Shown: positions 11,619 to 21,120 of the stretch, in pieces
Layout: the number at the start of each line of letters is the position of its first letter
How positions within the stretch are numbered: position 1 is the first letter of the stretch
Assembly: GCA_951799425.1 (NCBI GenBank)
Contig: OX637397.1
Span: 40,838,409 to 40,902,408 of the forward strand
DNA: 64,000 nt
From: Ilex aquifolium
Taxonomy: Eukaryota; Streptophyta; Magnoliopsida; Aquifoliales; Aquifoliaceae
Reading direction: 5' to 3'
The notes under the pieces: model-generated
Seen by the model: only the letters and a program-made list of their open reading frames with translations
The model's database searches: none
What the model was told of the DNA's origin: nothing
Position numbers and translations under genes: made by a program

Positions 11619-12206
11619 CTATGTTGTTGATTTCTTCGGAGAATTATCCGATGATATTGGATGTTCTGAGGGTGAAAATCTAAAAGAGAACCCGAGGCTT
11701 CGAAAATCTAAAAGAGAAAAAGAATCTCGATGTTTGCCGGTAACCAGAACCGATCTATGATGATGATCAAAACCGAAAGCATCTGAAACCTCCTCGGAGC
11801 TCCACCCCGCTTTACGGAGCGAATTCGAAAACCTATCTGCTTTCAGAAGCAAAGCATCAAGAACCGCTTGATTGTCCAACAAAACCATGTCGCATTCGAA
11901 GAACCCGAAGGCTGAGACGTGTATGATCTCTAAAACATCCGATTCAGCCCACCCACCTTGTCTCAGAACTGACCCGATATGGCCTATGTACTCGTCAACC
12001 CATTTGGGCATTTCAGACCTTGGCATGTCGATGTACCGTTCTGGCGATGATGACGAAGACGACGACGAATTTGAGTTTCTGCGCCGCCGATCCACGGCGG
12101 CATCGCTCCAGAACTCCACCCATCTCGGCGTTCGTCCCACGGTGACTGTATCAAGACTTCTTTTCGAAAAATTTGACAATGATGATCCGGCTGATTTTTC
12201 ACTCAC
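11619..12206 (-). pseudogene. Captured host-gene-like ORF, convergent with transposase, overlapping right TIR
   Basis: An open frame of 195 codons reads from within the right TIR toward the centre of MULE B. The first codons (SEKSAGSSLS) are TIR sequence, and the same codons appear at the left TIR (6531-6562), where they run into unrelated sequence. Past the TIR the translation is well-behaved protein with a Ser-rich run, then PKWVDEYIGHIGSVLRQGGW and a Leu/Asp-rich helical segment. The frame opens with GTG, so a real start would be the internal Met of DMPRSEMPKW or an upstream splice. I do not recognise the family. The pattern fits a host fragment acquired next to a MULE end (Pack-MULE style), but a native second MULE gene cannot be excluded. 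Confidence 0.55.
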
Positions 12207-12400
12207 AGATCGTTAGTTGGGCAAGATCTGAGGCAAGAAGAGACCAAGTAAAGTGGAAGACCAAGAGAGTGAGATAAAGAAGAGTTAAAATATGATTAAA
12301 CTAGTTGGAGAAATTTTAATGACGTGGCAAATCCAAGTCAGATGCCATATCATTAAGTCCCTATTTCATGTCCTCTTTCTATGTCCCAATAGCATTACTG
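12175..12400 (-). repeat. MULE B right TIR
   Basis: Inverted copy of 6337-6562, ending ...AGCATTACTG at 12400 directly before the TSD TATAAAAAT. Confidence 0.9.
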
Positions 12401-12451
12401 TATAAAAATAGTTGACCCCTTCCATACAAACCCAGCCAAGTAACCTCTCTC

Positions 12452-12480
12452 TCACACACACACACACACATACACACACA
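12452..12480 (+). repeat. (CA)n microsatellite
   Basis: About 14 CA dinucleotides with one TA interruption, preceded by a short CT run. It lies inside the remainder of outer MULE C. Confidence 0.9.
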
Positions 12481-13133
12481 TGGAGTGCTAGTTACTATGG
12501 TCAACTGGTCATTATCCCATCGCTGTGATTGCCACCAACACGGTGCCCGTTGTCGACCAATGCCACCCAAACCGTTTATTTCCTCCATTCCTCTCTCTCC
12601 TTCCCTTTCCCCTCTAATGCCTGGTTTTTTAATGCATGAAGATATCATAGCTGCAAGCATTCTCATGCTCTACAAACCTAAAACAAAGAGGAGCAAAGAG
12701 AATAAACACATATGATGAAACTAAATAGTTTTTTTTTTATAAACATTTGGCAAATGATTTGATTTGCGAATAGTTTTTGTTCGCAAAATTTGATTCATGG
12801 GTTTTTGTTTTTGGCCATCCAACCTGTGCTGTGCTGTGTATATGTATGTATGTATATATATTTTATGTATATCCACACAACCTATTGAGATCTATTTTTA
12901 ATTAGATAAAATGGGTAGTTTACTTGAATGGGGACAAGATAGGTATTTCAGAAATTAATTGTGTTCCCATCATCATAGCCAAGTTTGTCCACCAACGGTC
13001 TATTGACTGAAGGGTGAATTGGTTACAAGTTGTCACTTTCAAAGGGGTGCAGTATAATTCTGAAAACAACAAGGGGTTCAATGAAATTTTCAGAAACTAA
13101 GAGCCGCGTCATTCTAATTTACCCTTATAATTT

Positions 13134-13894
13134 TTAAAAATTTAAATTACTACTCTTACAGGTGAAATTATATCTGGTTATAATTATTTGTGATTGATAA
13201 CCATGTTTCATCATCGATTATGAATTATCCAAGTGTAATTCTACATTTAAAAAATATAATTTAATATTATAAAATAAGACCTTCATCTGGAGTACCGAAA
13301 TTTTTTGTGATAGAGTTATCCTCTACATACCTCTTTTTTTTTTTTTTTTCCACATGGCAAATCGTGGCCAAAAAATATAAAAGAATCTTCTAACGAGAAA
13401 GGCAGCACAATTGTCCCGTGGCCAGTCATCATTGGGTTCCTATTGAACCATGTCCATCAGTCATCTATCATGTTGGCTTTAGATTTGTTTCTTCTCAGCC
13501 AAAACGAAATAAAACTGTTTTCTGACGAAAAAGGCTAAAATGCCACTGCAATTATTATGTCCACTACCGTTATTATGTGAGAAAAATAAGGGGAAAATCC
13601 ATCCTGCCGACTTGGTACGAATCCGAGAACTCAAATCATAATTTTTTTTAGGAGTAATCCTCATCTGACCCAATTAAATTGTATAATTGACACAACGATA
13701 AACAAAGAACACTAAATTACACGGAAAAAAATAATAAAAATAGGTAAGGACAAACAAAAGACCTCGACAAGGTAAAGTCCAAAAAATGGACACAAAACTT
13801 ATGAGCATTAACAGGAACATTCCAGAGGTGAGGGACTCGTAGGTGGGGGCTTGGCTGTCTCCCAACCTCCCAGCAATCCCCTGAGACGAAAAAG
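13134..13894. other. Intergenic DNA before the gag-only retrotransposon
   Basis: AT-rich sequence with a T-run at about 13332-13350. No gene is supported. The stretch 13640-13894 may be the broken left flank of the older Gypsy element whose 3' half resumes at 18049, but I could not prove continuity. Confidence 0.45.
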
Positions 13895-14555
13895 TGATGG
13901 GCCAAGCCCAAGGGCCCAACTTATGTTACAAGTTCAAGGGGTCAACTCCAAGAGATCTAGCAAATCTAGCCCAATATGGTCAACTCGGTCAAGCTCATCA
14001 ACCTCAATGAGCTACATTAGCAGGAAGCACACAAGGTCATCCAAGATCCCCTGGCGCCCAAACTGGGCGCCCAGGCCATCACGCCAGGCGCCCTGCCCTC
14101 CTCCTCGCCACCCTGGAGTAAGGGACATCCCAGGAGCCTCACCTCCACCACCTTGGAAACAGTCCATCCTCATCTCATCTTGGACCGAGTCTCATGGAGA
14201 GCACCGCAACTGTCTCACCCGTTGAGAAGAAGTCGTCAACTCCACCACAATAGCTATTTAGTTACTATTAAGTCGCCCCAGTCTGTGAGGGAACGACTAT
14301 AAATTGTAAGCCCCACCAACACTTGGGGGGCATGACACTCAAGGGAGCACATATCTCCTCTCCCTCTCCAAGCCTGTAACTCTCTGCTCCTTGCACACTT
14401 GAGTTAATAAAAGACCCGACGACCCTAGCCATTCAGAAGTGGACGTAGGTCATATTGACCGAACCACTATAATTCTTGTCTTCTCTCTACTTTAATTACT
14501 GCATTTATTACTCACATTTAACAGGTGGTGTGCAAAGCCATTTTGTGCATCATCA
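13895..14555 (+). repeat. 5' LTR of gag-only element
   Basis: 661 bp with TG...CA ends. A TATA-like CTATAAATTG lies near 14298. It contains the GC-rich GGCGCCCA motif several times (about 14053-14100). Confidence 0.85.
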
Positions 14556-14575
14556 GTTTGGCGCCGTTTGTGGGA
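14556..14575 (+). other. Primer binding site
   Basis: GTTTGGCGCCGTTTGTGGG directly abuts the LTR. TGGCGCC is complementary to a tRNA 3' end GGCGCCA, the usual arrangement in Tat-type Gypsy elements. Confidence 0.75.
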
Positions 14576-14618
14576 AACAACAAACTTCTCACTTCTAATC
14601 ACTCCCTCTGTTGAACCT

Positions 14619-15770
14619 ATGTCGATCACCACCAGATCGATGAATCAATATGAGGATAACCAACCAAGAGAAGAGGAGGTTGCTCCTCCCCCAACCAATC
14701 ATGTCCCAAGTACGCAGCAGATGCTGGAGACCATGCAGGAGCTTGTGGCCCAGAATCAGCAGATCCTTCAACTAATGCTCGTTGCGCAAAGAGGAGCACA
14801 ACCTGGACCTCAAGTGAGAGGAGCTCCACACCTTGCGTGTCAAGGAGCTCCCCACACAGGTGCTCCCCCTCTGGGCGCCACCTTTGGAGCCCATTTGGGC
14901 GCCCCACCCATGGGAGCCCCCTTGGGCGCCCAGCATGGGAGAGCTCTCCATGAGGGACCTCCAGCTCCTCCTCCTCCAGCTCCTGCACCAAATGGTGAAG
15001 ACCCTTGTCTCCAAGAGGATGAGGGTGAAAACCAAAACATGGAGCATGTGAGCCATTTCCATGATCATTCCAGAGGAGCTCCCAACCATTGGGATGAGAA
15101 AATTGAGGAGGTACAAAATCAACTAGGTGACGTCTTCAAAGCCATGAAGGCGCAGGGACCCGAGACAGTGGACTACCTCGTAAGGCGAACAGACATACCT
15201 TTCAAGCCAGATGTGGCGAACTACCCCCTTCCTCAAAAGTTTAAAATGCCATCCGTGGAGACCTTTGACGGAACAAATGATCCACTAGACCACCTCGAAA
15301 CTTACAAAACTCTAATGCAGCTGCACAATGTCCCCGACGAGATCATGTGTAGGGCGTTCCCAACCACCTTGAAGGGATCAGCGTGACAATGGTTTGCCAA
15401 ACTCACCCCGGCCTCCATAGGCTCCTTCGCCGAACTGAGTAGATCCTTTGTGACATAGTTCATTGGTGGACGCTGCCAGCAGAAGCCTGTCACCCATCTG
15501 CTCAGCATAAAACATGACCAAGATGAGAGCCTGAGAAGTAACCTCACTCGTTTTAACGAGAGGGTCCTTTAGGTCGAAGAGCCCGATGAAAAAGTCAGCA
15601 TGACCGTCTTCCTGGGAGGCCTCCAATCATCGAGCTTCCTTTTCTCCGTGATGAAACGCCCACCAAAGAGCATGCCAGAACTATTGGCGAAAGCCCAAAA
15701 ATATGTGAATGCTGAGGAAATCAACAGGTCTAGGCGAGGTGAATCATCTCGCGGATCGCCAAAAGCTTGA
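14619..15770 (+). pseudogene. Gag of the gag-only retrotransposon
   Basis: The ATG at 14619 opens a frame with a Gln-rich helical start. A Pro/Gly/Ala-rich low-complexity segment (about 14800-15000) follows, then a Retrotrans_gag domain with the conserved TFDGTNDPLDHLETYK block. Premature stops at 15384 (TGA), 15456 (TAG) and 15570 (TAG) keep the same frame, and each is one transition away from an Arg or Gln codon that the context expects. The frame continues through a PPKSMPELLAKAQKYVNAEE-like segment to a stop at 15768-15770, where tandem repeats begin. A CCHC zinc knuckle was not seen. Gag would form the virus-like particle; this copy cannot make a full protein. Confidence 0.8.
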
Positions 15771-15771
15771 C

Positions 15772-16320
15772 CTGCCTTTGCACTGTTCTCAAACAGGCAG
15801 CCTATCTCCAGCTTAGCGGCTCTCTCGCGGGTCGCCAAAAAAGCTTAGCCTCTGCACTGTTCTCAAACAGGCAGCCTATCTCCAGCTTAGCAGCTCTCTC
15901 GCGGGTCGCAAAAAAAGCTTGGCCTCTGCACTGTTCTCAAACAGGCAGTCTATCTCCAACTTAGCGGCTTTCTCGCGGGTCGCCAAAAAAGCTTCTCATA
16001 TCCCTGCTCTGCTCTTAAGTAGGCAGCCTATCTCTGCACTGCTCTTAAACAGGCAGCCTATCTCCAGCTTAGCGGCTCTCTTACGGGTCGCCAAAAAAGC
16101 TTGGCATATCCCTGCTCTGCTCTTAAGCATGTAGTCTATCTCCAGCTTAGCGACTCTCTCGCGGGTCGCCAAAAAAGCCTAGCATATCTCTGCTCTGCTC
16201 TTAAGCAGGCAGCCTACCTCTGCACTGCTCTCAAGCAGCAGTCCACCTACCTCTGCACTGCTCTCAAGCAGGCAGCCCATACCTCCAGCTTAAAGACACT
16301 CTCATGGGTCGCCAAAAGCT
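15772..16320 (+). repeat. 74-bp tandem repeat array replacing pol
   Basis: The core CTGTTCTCAAACAGGCAG recurs at 15783, 15857 and 15931 (period 74) together with CTCTCGCGGGTCGCC and AAAAAAGCTT. After about 15990 the units are rearranged, with TCATATCCCTGCTCTGCTCTTAAG variants inserted, and they decay by 16320. The overlapping short ORFs here are translations of the repeat. Confidence 0.9.
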
Positions 16321-16689
16321 AGGTCTCAAAAGGTGAAGCTCTCTCACGAGCAGTCCTCAAACTCTGCATTTGGTCTCGCGCAAGCAGCCTGCCTCTCTCT
16401 CCAGACAATCATGTTAAATATTTTAATGTTTGGAATAACATTATTTTTTGTCATCTCTAGGCAGGATCTTGAAACTTAGGTCGTCTGCAACCTGAGGGAC
16501 TACATTAGATCAGCGTACCCAGTTGCCTGGCCGCCCTGGTCACCCAGATCAGCCTCTACAGGCCCCTCTACGCAGGCTTCTTCGCCAAAATGCCACCTAC
16601 TTCAGTGGAGCTTGCCCAAGGGAGCTCGCCAGGTCCCAGGCTCGCCCAAGCTCCCCAAAAGGCCTCATGCTTGCCAAAGCTCCCAAGGC

Positions 16690-16850
16690 AGCCTCAAGCT
16701 GGTGCCCAGACCCCCTCTGGAGCCCAGATTGGTGCCCAGGCAACACCCTCAGGCGCCCAGACCCCCTCTGGAGCTCAGGATGGCGCCCAAACCCCCTCTG
16801 GAGCTCAGGATGGCGCCCAGACCCCCCAGGCTCGCCCAAGGCAGCCCCAA
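16690..16850 (+). repeat. GC-rich short tandem repeats with GGCGCCCA
   Basis: Units of about 30 bp contain ACCCCCTCTGGAGCTCAGGA and GGCGCCCA. The motif is the same as the one expanded in both LTRs and in the gag low-complexity segment. Confidence 0.8.
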
Positions 16851-16873
16851 GCTTGCGCCAAGGTGATCCAAAC

Positions 16874-17226
16874 GGGGCTTACAATATATCAAATTGAAGC
16901 TCTCGACAAGCCCTACAAAAAGTCCAAAAAAGGCTAAAAAACAGCTGTTTTGGACTCCCAAAGTTTAAAAAAAAAAAAAAAAATTCTGCAAAAAAAAATT
17001 TCTGCTTGTCCATAACAGTGCTTCTCGCCCAAACAGTGCCCTGCTCGCCCACCTCTCTGCTCGAAGTTTTGATCATAATTTTTGTTCTGTTGCTCCAAAT
17101 GAGACTTATAATATATCAAATCGAAGCTCTCGACGAGTCCTACAAAACTTATTGCCTATGACAATGATTGATGCTGTAAAAAGTCCAAAAAAGGCTCAGA
17201 AACAGCTGTTTTGGCCTCCCGAAGTT
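16874..17226 (+). repeat. Direct duplication in the 3' internal region
   Basis: 16874-16960 and 17100-17224 share CTTACAATATATCAAATTGA/CTTATAATATATCAAATCGA, AAGCTCTCGAC, AAAAGTCCAAAAAAGGCT and AACAGCTGTTTTGG. They are separated by an A-rich spacer. Confidence 0.8.
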
Positions 17227-17300
17227 CTTTCAGTTATGCCGGTCAGCCGAAAATTCAAATTCAACCAAATGCCTTCTTCTCCAAGTTTCATTGGACACAG

Positions 17301-17315
17301 GCCATTGGGGGCAAA
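17301..17315 (+). other. Polypurine tract
   Basis: GCCATTGGGGGCAAA immediately precedes the 3' LTR, the position expected for plus-strand priming. Confidence 0.7.
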
Positions 17316-18048
17316 TGATGGGCCAAGCCCAAGGGCCCAACTCATGTTACAAGCCCAAGGGGCCAACTCCAAGAGATCCAGCAAATCCAGCCCAATATGG
17401 TCAACCCGGTCAAGCTCAAGGAGCTACATTAGCAGGGAGCACACAAGGTCATCCAAGACCCCCTGGCGCCCAAACTGGGCGGCCAGACCATCCCAGGCGC
17501 CCAGGCCATCACGCCAGGCGCCCTGCCCTTCTCCTCAGGCGCCCATGTCTCCTCATCAGGCGCCCAACCTTCCTCCTCAGGCGCCCAGCTCTCCTCCTCG
17601 CCACCCTGGAGTAAGGGTCATCCTAGGAGCCTCACCTCCACCACCTTGGAAATAGTCCACCCTCATCTCATCTTGGACCGAGTCTCATGGAGAGCACCGC
17701 AACTGTCTCGCCCGTTGATAAGAAATCGCCAGCTCCACCACAATAGCTATTTAGTTACTATTAAGTCGCCCCAGTCTGTGAGGGAACGACTATAAATTGT
17801 AAGCTCCACCAACACTTGGGGGGCATGACACTCAAGGGAGCACATATCTCCTCTCCCTCTCCAAGCCTGTAACACTCTGCTCCTTGCACACTTGATTTAA
17901 TAAAAGACCCGGCAACCCTAGCCATTTAGAAGTGGAGGTAGTTCATATTGACCGAACCACTATAATTCTTGTCTTCTCTATACTTTAATTACTACATTTA
18001 TTACTCACATTTAACAGGTGGTGTGCAAAACCATTTTGTGCATCATCA
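17316..18048 (+). repeat. 3' LTR of gag-only element
   Basis: 733 bp. It is about 72 bp longer than the 5' LTR, mostly because of extra CCTCAGGCGCCCA-type units at about 17530-17590. Otherwise it is closely similar along its length. Confidence 0.85.
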
Positions 18049-18148
18049 AAAAAAAATATTCCTTCCACCATTTATGAGAAGTAGGTAGGCTAGTTACTAA
18101 GGATTTTGCCTTCCTTCCACCATTAATGAGAAGTAGGTAGGCCGGTTA

Positions 18149-19035
18149 TTAAGGATTTTGCCTTAACCCTTTTGGCAAAATAAAGAAATCCCGGGTTGGA
18201 GAAAATGTCAACTGAAAAAGATGGACAAGTTTGACGACAGTTGGAGGAGACTGAAAACCACTTTCTTGCCAATAAACGAGTAAACTCACTGGGAGTACCC
18301 ATTCATTTGGGGATACCCTAGCAGGGCATAAGTTGTAATGGATGAGAACCTCCTTAATGAAGGGATGCATAGGAAACCTTAGTTCCGACTCAAAGGCAGA
18401 CTCGAAAAAGCAGGTCATCCTAGGACGAGGTATGTTACATCGGTCATTGGCATTTGGAAGATGGACTATATCGTCGTTTGAGAAGCTATACTCCTCCCTG
18501 ATAGTGAAAGCCTGCCTTGCATTGACTTGGCTTTGAACAAAGGCCGAACAACAAGTCAAATTAGATAGGTCGCGGGGGCCCTTCTTTTTCTTAGGAAACG
18601 CTGAGGAGGACTTGCCCCTTGAATTCTCTTTTTTCCTCTTGGCCGCTTTACTAGAAATGTGAATTAGAGGAATCTCTTGCAAACGACCAGCCGTGGATTT
18701 CTCAGAGTCAAAGACAACCAAAGAAATCTTTTCGGTTCGTTCGGAAGATCTTCCCTTAGCCTCAACAATGGCCAAGGATAACTCTTCTCCTTGGACCTCC
18801 TCGGTAGGAAAATCCTCGTCCTTGGGAGAGGTACAATCTCCTTATCCTCACTATCATCCCTAAGCATGAAAGAAATCGAAGAACTAGTAGTAAAAGAAAA
18901 AGAGTTAGACACCACTCTCACCATGGGAACACCGCACCCTAGCCTACGGTACAGTTGGGGTAGATAGGAAGAACTGTCCTCTATTGCTCTGAGGTCCATG
19001 CTCCAATCTCTCACAAAAGATACCCTAGTAACCAA
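18149..19035 (-). pseudogene. Antisense ORF with PF04195-like 'putative gypsy type transposon' domain
   Basis: Two overlapping minus-strand frames (19035-18664 and 18775-18149) appear to be one protein broken by a frameshift near 18770-18790. The N-terminal half is Ser-rich and charged, followed by a basic KRKKENSRGK segment. The C-terminal half carries FFESAFESELRFPMHPFIKE followed by a helix and an NEW motif, the hallmark I associate with the plant domain annotated as putative gypsy-type transposon (PF04195). Its biochemical role is unknown. It lies immediately upstream, in LTR polarity, of the polypurine tract at about 19545. Confidence 0.65.
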
Positions 19036-19558
19036 AGAATGGTCGACGAAAGAATGAAGGGGTTCGAGAGACCAGAAAGAACTCCTAAAGTAACAGAATC
19101 TAAGGACCGCAAATTTTAATCCTACAAACCACCACCATGGATCAAATTAGTCCAGGACAAAGAAAAGAAAGAAAGACGTACCTAAGAAAGGGGCAGGCTG
19201 GACAACGAGATGATGAAGACACAAATGCCAAATGGCAAAGTGCCTCGATACAATGGAGGCAAAGGGATTAAAATCCTTTGGGTTTTGGCTCTTCAGTCAC
19301 CCACAAGCAATTAATGCATTGTACATGCAATCAATGTGTTTTAGATCGTGGCCATGTGTACGCCCATAATGAGGACGCCTCCAATAGATGAGGCTCCAGT
19401 TCATCGCATGCCTACGCAACCGCACATCTTCTACTAAAGAGTCATGTCCTGGATTCCGCGGGTAATGAGCTTCGGCAATAGAGTCTCAAGCTCTAGAATA
19501 GATCAGCCCCAACCTAAGGCCAACACATGACTGTCCAAGCTCGAGCCTGGGGGGCAAC

Positions 19559-20169
19559 TGATGATGCCATAAAATGCACCTAAGTTAAACTCATTACAGC
19601 TTGGTATTTTCGGGCAATGGAAGAATGACCTGACCTAGCCTAGGTCATCTGCCATAAGTAAGTTGATTCCCAAGTCACCAAGTAGTATCCAAGCAGCTCG
19701 GCCACAGGCATGCCAGCTCGGATCCATTAACTATAAGAAGAAGAAGAGTTCATCAAACCCATCTTATGTTGGGCAGCAAACTATCACCTCAAGAATATCA
19801 TCTCACTACTTCTAGAAGACCACATGTCCTAGAGATACATAATTGCCTCTAACAGTAAAAAATTCCTAGACGATTCCAACGAATTTGATGGGGGGACAAC
19901 ACCAATCTTGGATAGTGATAATATATTACCATAGTATAAATAGAAGATGATGCCTTACGAAAAATGGATTGAATCCTCTATAAACTTTTGAGAATACATA
20001 GTGAAGCAAAAGACTCTGTTCATAGTGGAATAGCCTAGCTATTTAGCTTGGTGAACCATTCATATTGTTGTTTGCTTTATTTGTTCCACAATGGTTAACA
20101 CGAATATTTCACTCACTTAATCGTTCGACACTCAGCACTCTCTCACACTCTATTTTTTTCACACCATCA
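19559..20169 (+). repeat. Single 3' LTR of the truncated Gypsy element
   Basis: Starts TGATGATGCC directly after the polypurine tract GCCTGGGGGGCAAC (19545-19558) and ends TCACACCATCA at 20169. A TATA-like AGTATAAATAG is at about 19932-19942. No second copy of this LTR is in the window. Confidence 0.75.
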
Positions 20170-20477
20170 GTATTAAAGCACAAATAAAACTATGGGATTT
20201 ACGAACGAGTAGTACCTGTCTTGATTTTCTTGGATATCAACTGAAAAAAAAAAAAATGGAAGGAAAAGTTCAACCTTATCTATACTACTATAAAATGTCA
20301 ACAAACATGAAAACTTTTGATTTACTAAAATAGCCTTAATAATACAACTAATTCTCATACTGTCTTTTGTATACTTAATGACATCTTTTTATTTTGTAAT
20401 TATTGTTGTAGTAAAAGCATTATCTACATCTTAATTTTTTTATATTGCCTCTCTAATCACTACAAGAAAAATCATTT

Positions 20478-21120
20478 TTTTGCGACGAATTAAAAAACGT
20501 AGCAAAAAGTATACTATCCGCGACGATTTTATAATTTTGTCGCAAATTTCTATGCTGTTATTTTTTTTGGGACGTTTTTTCCAAGTGCATTGCGAAATGA
20601 CGATTCCCTCCCAAATTTTTTTTGGCGCGAGTAATGGTGGGAAATAACAATTTTTTACGACAAATATTTTTTGTCGCAGTTAGTATTAAATTGTCGCAAA
20701 AATAAATAATCAAAAATAAAAATAAAAATAAAGTCAAAAATTTAATTCGCGAAGTTTTTTTTTGCGTCGTAAAAATTTTTTTTACAAATTTTTATTGCGA
20801 TGTTTGATTTTTTGTCACAGAATATAAATTTTATTTTTTTAAATCAAAATTAAATTAAAAATAAAATAAAAATATTAATTTGCAACATTTTTATATTTAC
20901 GTCGCAATAAATTTTCTAGGAATTTTTATGGCGACGTTAAATTTTTCGTCGCAAAATTAGAATTTTATTTTTGTAAATCAGAATTATAGTAAAAATAAAA
21001 TAAAATATTAATTCGCGACGTTTTTTGATTTGTGTCGCAATAATTTGTTTAGAATTTTTATCACAACTTTTTTATTTTTGTCATAAAATATAAATTTTTA
21101 AAAAACCAAAACGACGTCGT
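20478..21120. repeat. Left subterminal GCGACG/CGTCGC repeats of the CACTA element
   Basis: Repeated motifs such as TGCGACGAAT, GCGACGATTTT, TTGTCGCAAA and TTCGCGACGTTTTT recur in both orientations between AT-rich spacers. In CACTA elements such subterminal motifs are the binding sites for the transposase-associated protein. Confidence 0.85.

Larger units (their letters stand above)
6337..12400 (+). mobile_element. MULE B: apparently complete, potentially autonomous FAR1-type MULE
   Basis: Terminal inverted repeats of 226 bp (6337-6562 and 12175-12400) differ at only about two positions that I could find, one being the outermost base (G left, G instead of C right). The 9-bp TSD TATAAAAAT is perfect (6328-6336, 12401-12409). 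The interior holds an intact six-exon transposase gene on the plus strand. It also holds a three-unit 70-bp tandem repeat and a convergent ORF running into the right TIR. Near-identical TIRs, an exact TSD and an undamaged gene all argue for a recent insertion by an element that may still be active. Confidence 0.9.
1983..13124. mobile_element. MULE C: outer non-autonomous MULE-like element hosting two nested MULEs
   Basis: The left end begins GGGATAATTACAATGAC at 1983. The right end, reverse-complemented from 13124, begins GGGTAAATTAGAATGAC. The two arms align for about 80-90 bp at roughly 75-80% by eye (1983-2065 against 13124-13040). A perfect 9-bp direct repeat TTATAATTT flanks the pair (1974-1982 and 13125-13133), the TSD length typical of Mutator-like elements. 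Removing inserts A and B and their duplicated targets leaves about 0.9 kb with no transposase. That remainder includes a (CA)n microsatellite and a stretch with short ORFs at 12485-12715 that I do not recognise. It is the oldest member of the nest. Confidence 0.75.
13895..18048 (+). mobile_element. Non-autonomous gag-only Gypsy-type LTR retrotransposon (TR-GAG-like)
   Basis: Two direct LTRs (13895-14555 and 17316-18048) both start TGATGGGCCAAGCCCAAG and end TTTTGTGCATCATCA. The 5' LTR is followed by a primer-binding-site-like TTTGGCGCCGTTTGTGGG, and the 3' LTR is preceded by the purine tract TTGGGGGCAAA. The internal region codes only for a decayed Gag, followed by long tandem repeats. No protease, reverse transcriptase, RNase H or integrase is present. 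The element is about 4.15 kb. Flanking 5-mers AAAAG and AAAAA are at best an imperfect TSD. It must have been copied by enzymes of a related full-length element. Confidence 0.85.
18049..20169 (-). mobile_element. Truncated older Tat-type Gypsy element: antisense ORF plus 3' LTR
   Basis: The right part is an LTR (19559-20169) preceded by a polypurine tract. Left of it lies an ORF on the strand opposite to LTR polarity, the arrangement of the antisense ORF in Tat-lineage Gypsy elements and in the larger element at 25480-36863. The 5' half is missing or lies left of 13895, since the gag-only element abuts the break at 18048. A tandem pair of about 55 bp (18058-18110 and 18111-18165, sharing CTTCCACCAT and GAGAAGTAGGTAGGC) sits at the junction. 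Confidence 0.65.

Noticed and set aside
11872..12216. Plus-strand ORF of 114 codons
   Set aside because: It is antisense to the better-behaved captured ORF 12206-11619 and shows only its complement composition.
14626..15122. Minus-strand ORFs over the gag low-complexity segment
   Set aside because: They are shadows of the Gag frame caused by repeated GGCGCC and GAGCTC motifs; no independent signals were seen.
15767..16322. Three plus-strand ORFs with repeated SLAALSRVAKKA-type peptides
   Set aside because: They are translations of the 74-bp tandem repeat in successive frames.
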